A stretch of 16,856 nt of DNA from Clostridia bacterium (GTDB lineage: Bacteria > Bacillota > Clostridia > Oscillospirales > Acutalibacteraceae): positions 1-16,856 of the forward strand of contig JAILDS010000110.1 in NCBI GenBank assembly GCA_024689165.1, in the 5' to 3' direction. This document shows, in pieces, positions 13,853 through 16,856 of this stretch. Under the pieces are notes generated by a model. The model was given only the letters and a program-made list of their open reading frames with translations, did not search any database and was not told where the DNA came from. The first letter of the stretch is position 1. Every line of letters starts with the position of its first letter. The position numbers were made by a program, and so were the translations under genes.

Positions 13853-14740
13853 ATGATCGAACTGTCCGAGGTAATGAGCCTTCTTTACAAAAACATCCGC
13901 GAGCCTCTTGCAGCCTACGGTTTCCAGCCCGTGTTCGTTCCCGACGCGCCGAGAGGCAGCGTTCCCGCGTTCGATCGTGGCGAAAACTCCAAGTATCTCG
14001 ATTTCGTCAGCGAGGACAAGGGAAGGGTAAGGCTTGTTTACAACAACAACAGGATGCTTCTCCTTACAGGCGAAAAGGATATCTCAACCGCCGACGACCG
14101 TGATTTCACGCTGTCCGCAACGTATCTCTGCGAGCTTGAAGAGTACGAGCAGCGCGATATCATGTCTATCTCGAACGAGATCGTCGAGCATTTCAACGAG
14201 CTGTACGACCCCGCAAGGTACGCGCCGAAAAAAGCTGCCGTGTCGACAGTTTCAAAGACCGCGGCCAAGAGCGGAGCGCTGCTCTACGACCCCATTACCC
14301 TTGCCGTAAAGCTCGGCGGAATGTATCCGACATTCAAGGATAAGATCAACGAAAACAACGCCATGTACGGCGAGTTCCTTTTTGAGGAATTCTTCGAGAA
14401 CTACGGGAACGCGTTTATTCTGGATACCATCCGCGAGAACGATCCCAAAAAGATGAAGAAGCTGTTCGGCATACTCGGAGAGATCTACGACGACGGTTCA
14501 AACGAGGTGCAGAGCCTTATAGTCGTTACCATTCTGGGGGCCCTGAACGACGACCCGATCCTTATGCAGAACATCCTGCCTTATATTTCGGACGTCATGC
14601 TGGAGCCCACCCTTGCGGTCAACAAGTATCTGGCGAAAAACAAGAGCGCGAGGCTCAGGCTTTCTAACCCTCCGAAGTACAAGCCCAAAAAACAGAAATC
14701 CAACAAAAAGAACCCGCTGAGTTCACTTCTCGGGATATGA
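13853..14740 (+). CDS. Conserved-looking hypothetical protein, two domains
   Basis: I do not recognise this 295-aa protein with certainty. Residues 1-115 look like a mixed alpha/beta domain ending in charged helices (ELEEYEQRD). Residues about 120-140 form an Ala/Lys/Ser-rich linker. Residues about 150-262 are helix-rich, with a stretch (SLIVVTILGALNDDPILM) that vaguely recalls a small domain of unknown function found in Firmicutes (possibly DUF7674, from memory only). The C-terminus (265-288) is strongly basic, with many Lys, and could bind nucleic acid or a membrane. There is no signal peptide or membrane segment. The start has a gaaagga site (13837-13843), nine bases before the ATG. Its stop overlaps the start of the DUF2461 gene in an ATGA, so the two are probably translated together and functionally linked. 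Confidence 0.8.
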   Translation: MIELSEVMSLLYKNIREPLAAYGFQPVFVPDAPRGSVPAFDRGENSKYLDFVSEDKGRVRLVYNNNRMLLLTGEKDISTADDRDFTLSATYLCELEEYEQRDIMSISNEIVEHFNELYDPARYAPKKAAVSTVSKTAAKSGALLYDPITLAVKLGGMYPTFKDKINENNAMYGEFLFEEFFENYGNAFILDTIRENDPKKMKKLFGILGEIYDDGSNEVQSLIVVTILGALNDDPILMQNILPYISDVMLEPTLAVNKYLAKNKSARLRLSNPPKYKPKKQKSNKKNPLSSLLGI

Positions 14741-15420
14741 ATTTTTCAGAAAAGACTTTCGACTTTCTTGTCGAGAACAGGCTGCAGAACTCCAGAGAGT
14801 TTTTTCACGCTCACCATGACGAGTACGAACGATTCGTGCTCGAGCCCATGAGGGAGCTCGTTGAAAGCCTCGGTCCGGAAATGCTCAGGATCGATCCGCT
14901 GTTCATAACCGAACCCAAGATCGGCAGATGCATTTCGAGAGTGAACAGAGACACCCGTTTTTCCGCCGACAAAAGCCTTTACCGCGAGAATATCTGGTTC
15001 GTTTTTGCCAGGAAAAAACAGCTTTACGACGGTTATCCCTGTTTTTACGCCGACTTCGGCCCCGACGGATGCGCTTACGGCTGCGGATATTATAAAGCGA
15101 GCTCGGATACCGTTGCCGCGATACGGAACCTGATCGTCTCGGACAATAAAATGTTCGAAGCCGCAGACAAAGCTCTGCTCAGTTGCCCTGACGTGGCTCT
15201 TTACGGCGAAAAGTACAAAAAGTCTCGTTTTCCCGACTGTTCAGAGAGGCAAAAAGAGTGGCTCGACAGAAAGAACTACGGCGTCGGCGGGTTCCTTGAC
15301 GATTTCGACCTGATATTTTCAGACGGATTGAAACAGTTCTTAGCCGAAAGGTTCAGTCAGCTCGCGCCTGTATACATTCTTTTCGCAAAAGCCGAAGAGC
15401 TGCGAATCGCGGAAGGCTGA
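14737..15420 (+). CDS. DUF2461 (TIGR02453) family protein
   Basis: The 227-aa product matches the DUF2461 family, whose biochemical role is not established. The signature is SRVNRDTRFSADKSLYREN at about residues 67-85, preceded by a first helix of the form F-x-F-L-x-E-N-R and SREFFHAHHDEYE (19-31) that fits the family's N-terminal pattern. The length is normal. It is a soluble, probably cytosolic protein with no signal or membrane segment. The ATG at 14737 overlaps the TGA of the upstream gene (14737-14740), so translational coupling replaces a separate ribosome site. Fifty-three bases separate it from the CpsB-like gene, with no convincing terminator. Confidence 0.88.
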   Translation: MNFSEKTFDFLVENRLQNSREFFHAHHDEYERFVLEPMRELVESLGPEMLRIDPLFITEPKIGRCISRVNRDTRFSADKSLYRENIWFVFARKKQLYDGYPCFYADFGPDGCAYGCGYYKASSDTVAAIRNLIVSDNKMFEAADKALLSCPDVALYGEKYKKSRFPDCSERQKEWLDRKNYGVGGFLDDFDLIFSDGLKQFLAERFSQLAPVYILFAKAEELRIAEG

Positions 15421-15473
15421 TACCGATCGAACGCCCCATGATGCGATGATCTGAAGGATCGCAACCAAACCTG

Positions 15474-16205
15474 ATGCCTATGATAGATATTCACTGCCAT
15501 ATAATTTTTGACGTCGACGACGGTTCGTCCTGCCTTGCCGAGTCGCTGGAAATGGCCGCTATCGCCAATGAAAGCGGGACAGACACCATCATCGCGACGC
15601 CCCACGCCAACGCTCCGGGGATGGAGACCAACGAATGGGGCGAGCAGTTCGCAAGAAAGCTCTTTACGCTCAATGAGACCTTAAGGAGCAGAAAGATCCC
15701 CGTTACTGTCCTTTCCGGACAGGAGATCTTCTGCGAGGGCGACGTTGCGGGCATGCTTGCCAGAGGCGCGCTCATCACCCTCAACTCATCGCGCTACCCT
15801 CTCATCGAGTTCGCTTTTGAGGAGTCCGCAGAGGCCATAATCGAGCGCTGCGAGGAGCTTTCGTCTCTGGGGTACGTTCCTATCGTCGCGCACCCGGAAA
15901 GATACGAAGCATTGAAAGAGGATCTTGACAACGCCTTTCGTATCAAAAGGCGCGGCTGCCTGCTCCAGCTCAACGCCGCAAGCCTTTTCGGCGGCTTCGG
16001 TCACGGTTCCGAGGACGCCGCGCACGCTATGCTGAGCGAAGGGATCGCAGATTTTATAGCCAGTGACGCCCACAGCCCGTATATGCGTACCCCCTTCCTT
16101 GCCGACGCCCATGAGATGGTCAGCGACATGTATTCTCCCGATTACGCAGACCTCCTGATGCTGACGAATCCGAACGCTGTCGTAACGGACAGCCCGATCA
16201 TTTGA
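15474..16205 (+). CDS. CpsB/CapC-like PHP-domain tyrosine phosphatase
   Basis: The 243-aa product has the PHP metallophosphoesterase fold of the CpsB/YwqE family, manganese-dependent phosphotyrosine phosphatases that control tyrosine kinases of capsule and exopolysaccharide export. Metal-site motifs are in order: D5-I-H7-C-H9 with DVDDGS, ATPH44, GQE84, AHPERY with H140, and SD198-A-H200. All the expected metal ligands seem present. The length is typical (about 240-260 aa). It is cytosolic, with no signal peptide. The start is the ATG at 15474, or possibly 15480. The only nearby ribosome-like sequence is gaagga (15453-15458), a somewhat long 15 bases upstream, so initiation may be weak. No cognate BY-kinase (CpsD) or Wzz (CpsC) is in the window; it may lie beyond the end. 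Confidence 0.88.
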   Translation: MPMIDIHCHIIFDVDDGSSCLAESLEMAAIANESGTDTIIATPHANAPGMETNEWGEQFARKLFTLNETLRSRKIPVTVLSGQEIFCEGDVAGMLARGALITLNSSRYPLIEFAFEESAEAIIERCEELSSLGYVPIVAHPERYEALKEDLDNAFRIKRRGCLLQLNAASLFGGFGHGSEDAAHAMLSEGIADFIASDAHSPYMRTPFLADAHEMVSDMYSPDYADLLMLTNPNAVVTDSPII

Positions 16206-16227
16206 AAGAGGTGAGTCGTTTCTAAAC

Positions 16228-16856
16228 ATGATGCGCCTGTTCCGAGCGGCGATCTTCCTGCTGTTTATTGCCGCAGTCCTGCTTTTCGGCCGTTATCTGT
16301 ATCTTGACTTCATGTCAGATAAGACTGTCCCCGTGATTTTTATCGACGGGGATATGCTTGAGGTCGAGCTTGACGCTACGGACGAAGACTTGCTCGCAGG
16401 CGTTTCCGCGTATGACGTAAAGGACGGCGACCTTACGAACCGCATCATAGTCGAGTCGGTTTCAAAGTTTACCGAGAAGGGAGTCTGCAAGGTCTACTAC
16501 GCGGTCTGCGACAACGACGATCACGTTGCGAGCGCCATGAGAAAGATCACTTATAAGGGATACGTTTCCCCGAAGTTCTATATGAACCGTTCGCTTTGTT
16601 TTTCACAGCTTGAAACGGTCGACGCGGGGGCCGTCATCGGCGCCGTCGACCTGATCGACGGAGACATCAGCTCAAATATCATCGTCACCTCCTCGGATTA
16701 CGAGTACGGAATGCTCGGCACTTATAACGTGAATGCCGAGGTCAGCAACAGCAAGGGCGATCAGATTTCGATCAAGCTGTCCATGATCGTAGAGGACAGA
16801 AGCCTGAACTCTCCGGTGATCACGCTGTCGGAATATCTTATATACGTTGACAAAGG
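16228..16856 (+). CDS. Membrane-anchored Ig-like repeat protein, 3' partial
   Basis: The reading frame from the ATG at 16228 (or the next codon at 16231) stays open to the window end: 209 codons, no stop. Residues 7-20 are hydrophobic after a basic MMRLFR, giving a signal anchor with the rest outside. Residues about 35-108 and 112-190 are two Ig-like domains of the DUF5011/HYR kind, each with a D-x-x-D-G-D motif (DVKDGDLT at 63-70; DLIDGDIS at 141-148) and a later G-x-Y or G-x-C-x-V-Y strand. A third starts at about 195. Such domains occur in surface and extracellular proteins of Clostridia. It begins 22 bases after the CpsB-like gene, with agaggtga (16207-16214) about 13 bases before the ATG. 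Same operon is likely, suggesting a surface or polysaccharide role. The C-terminus and full function are outside the window. Confidence 0.8.
   Translation, partial: MMRLFRAAIFLLFIAAVLLFGRYLYLDFMSDKTVPVIFIDGDMLEVELDATDEDLLAGVSAYDVKDGDLTNRIIVESVSKFTEKGVCKVYYAVCDNDDHVASAMRKITYKGYVSPKFYMNRSLCFSQLETVDAGAVIGAVDLIDGDISSNIIVTSSDYEYGMLGTYNVNAEVSNSKGDQISIKLSMIVEDRSLNSPVITLSEYLIYVDK

Noticed and set aside
1..16856. CRISPR array, tRNA, rRNA, insertion sequence, prophage or toxin-antitoxin genes
   Set aside because: No regularly spaced short repeats, cloverleaf sequences, transposase motifs or phage genes were seen. The repeats at 345-2336 are coding.

Overview
The window is about 16.9 kb of fairly GC-rich DNA with strong Shine-Dalgarno sites and sigma-A-type promoters. 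Gene content suggests an obligately anaerobic gut member of the Clostridia (Oscillospiraceae/Ruminococcaceae-like). The clues are a superoxide reductase plus rubrerythrin operon, an InlB-type repeat surface protein, plant-glycan enzymes and a CpsB-type phosphatase. This is inferred from gene content only; no rRNA or tRNA gene is present to fix the taxonomy.

Layout. (1) About 90 to 2846, plus strand: the 3' part of a large surface protein made of alternating InlB-like repeats, ending in a cysteine-rich, amphipathic tail and a strong terminator. Its 5' end is missing, and the first ~90 bases do not match the repeat frame. (2) 2931-3088: a noncoding, long-hairpin element with imperfect terminal inverted repeats. 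(3) 3153-4853, minus strand: a cytosolic GH127-like beta-L-arabinofuranosidase, divergent from (4) 5007-6125, plus strand: a secreted endonuclease/exonuclease/phosphatase-fold protein resembling sphingomyelinases. (5) 10937 down to 6183, minus strand: an apparent three-gene operon of acyl-CoA ligase, GH28-like beta-helix protein and Na+/solute symporter, with a clear promoter at 11000-11028. (6) 11159-12092, plus strand: superoxide reductase and rubrerythrin. (7) 12216-15420, plus strand: an FGGY sugar kinase of xylulokinase type with a near-consensus promoter, followed by an unrecognised 295-aa protein and a DUF2461 protein whose start overlaps the previous stop. (8) 15474 to the end, plus strand: a CpsB-like PHP-domain phosphatase and a truncated membrane-anchored protein with Ig-like repeats, probably the start of an exopolysaccharide locus.

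How the parts fit. Several genes point to plant cell wall sugars: a GH127-like enzyme, a GH28-like protein co-transcribed with a sodium symporter, and a pentulose-type kinase. The symporter could import a glycoside or acid that the cytosolic GH28-like protein and the CoA ligase process. That pathway is inferred from gene order, not demonstrated. The secreted EEP protein, the repeat surface protein and the CpsB region are probably cell-surface or host-facing functions. No CRISPR array, insertion sequence, tRNA or rRNA was seen.
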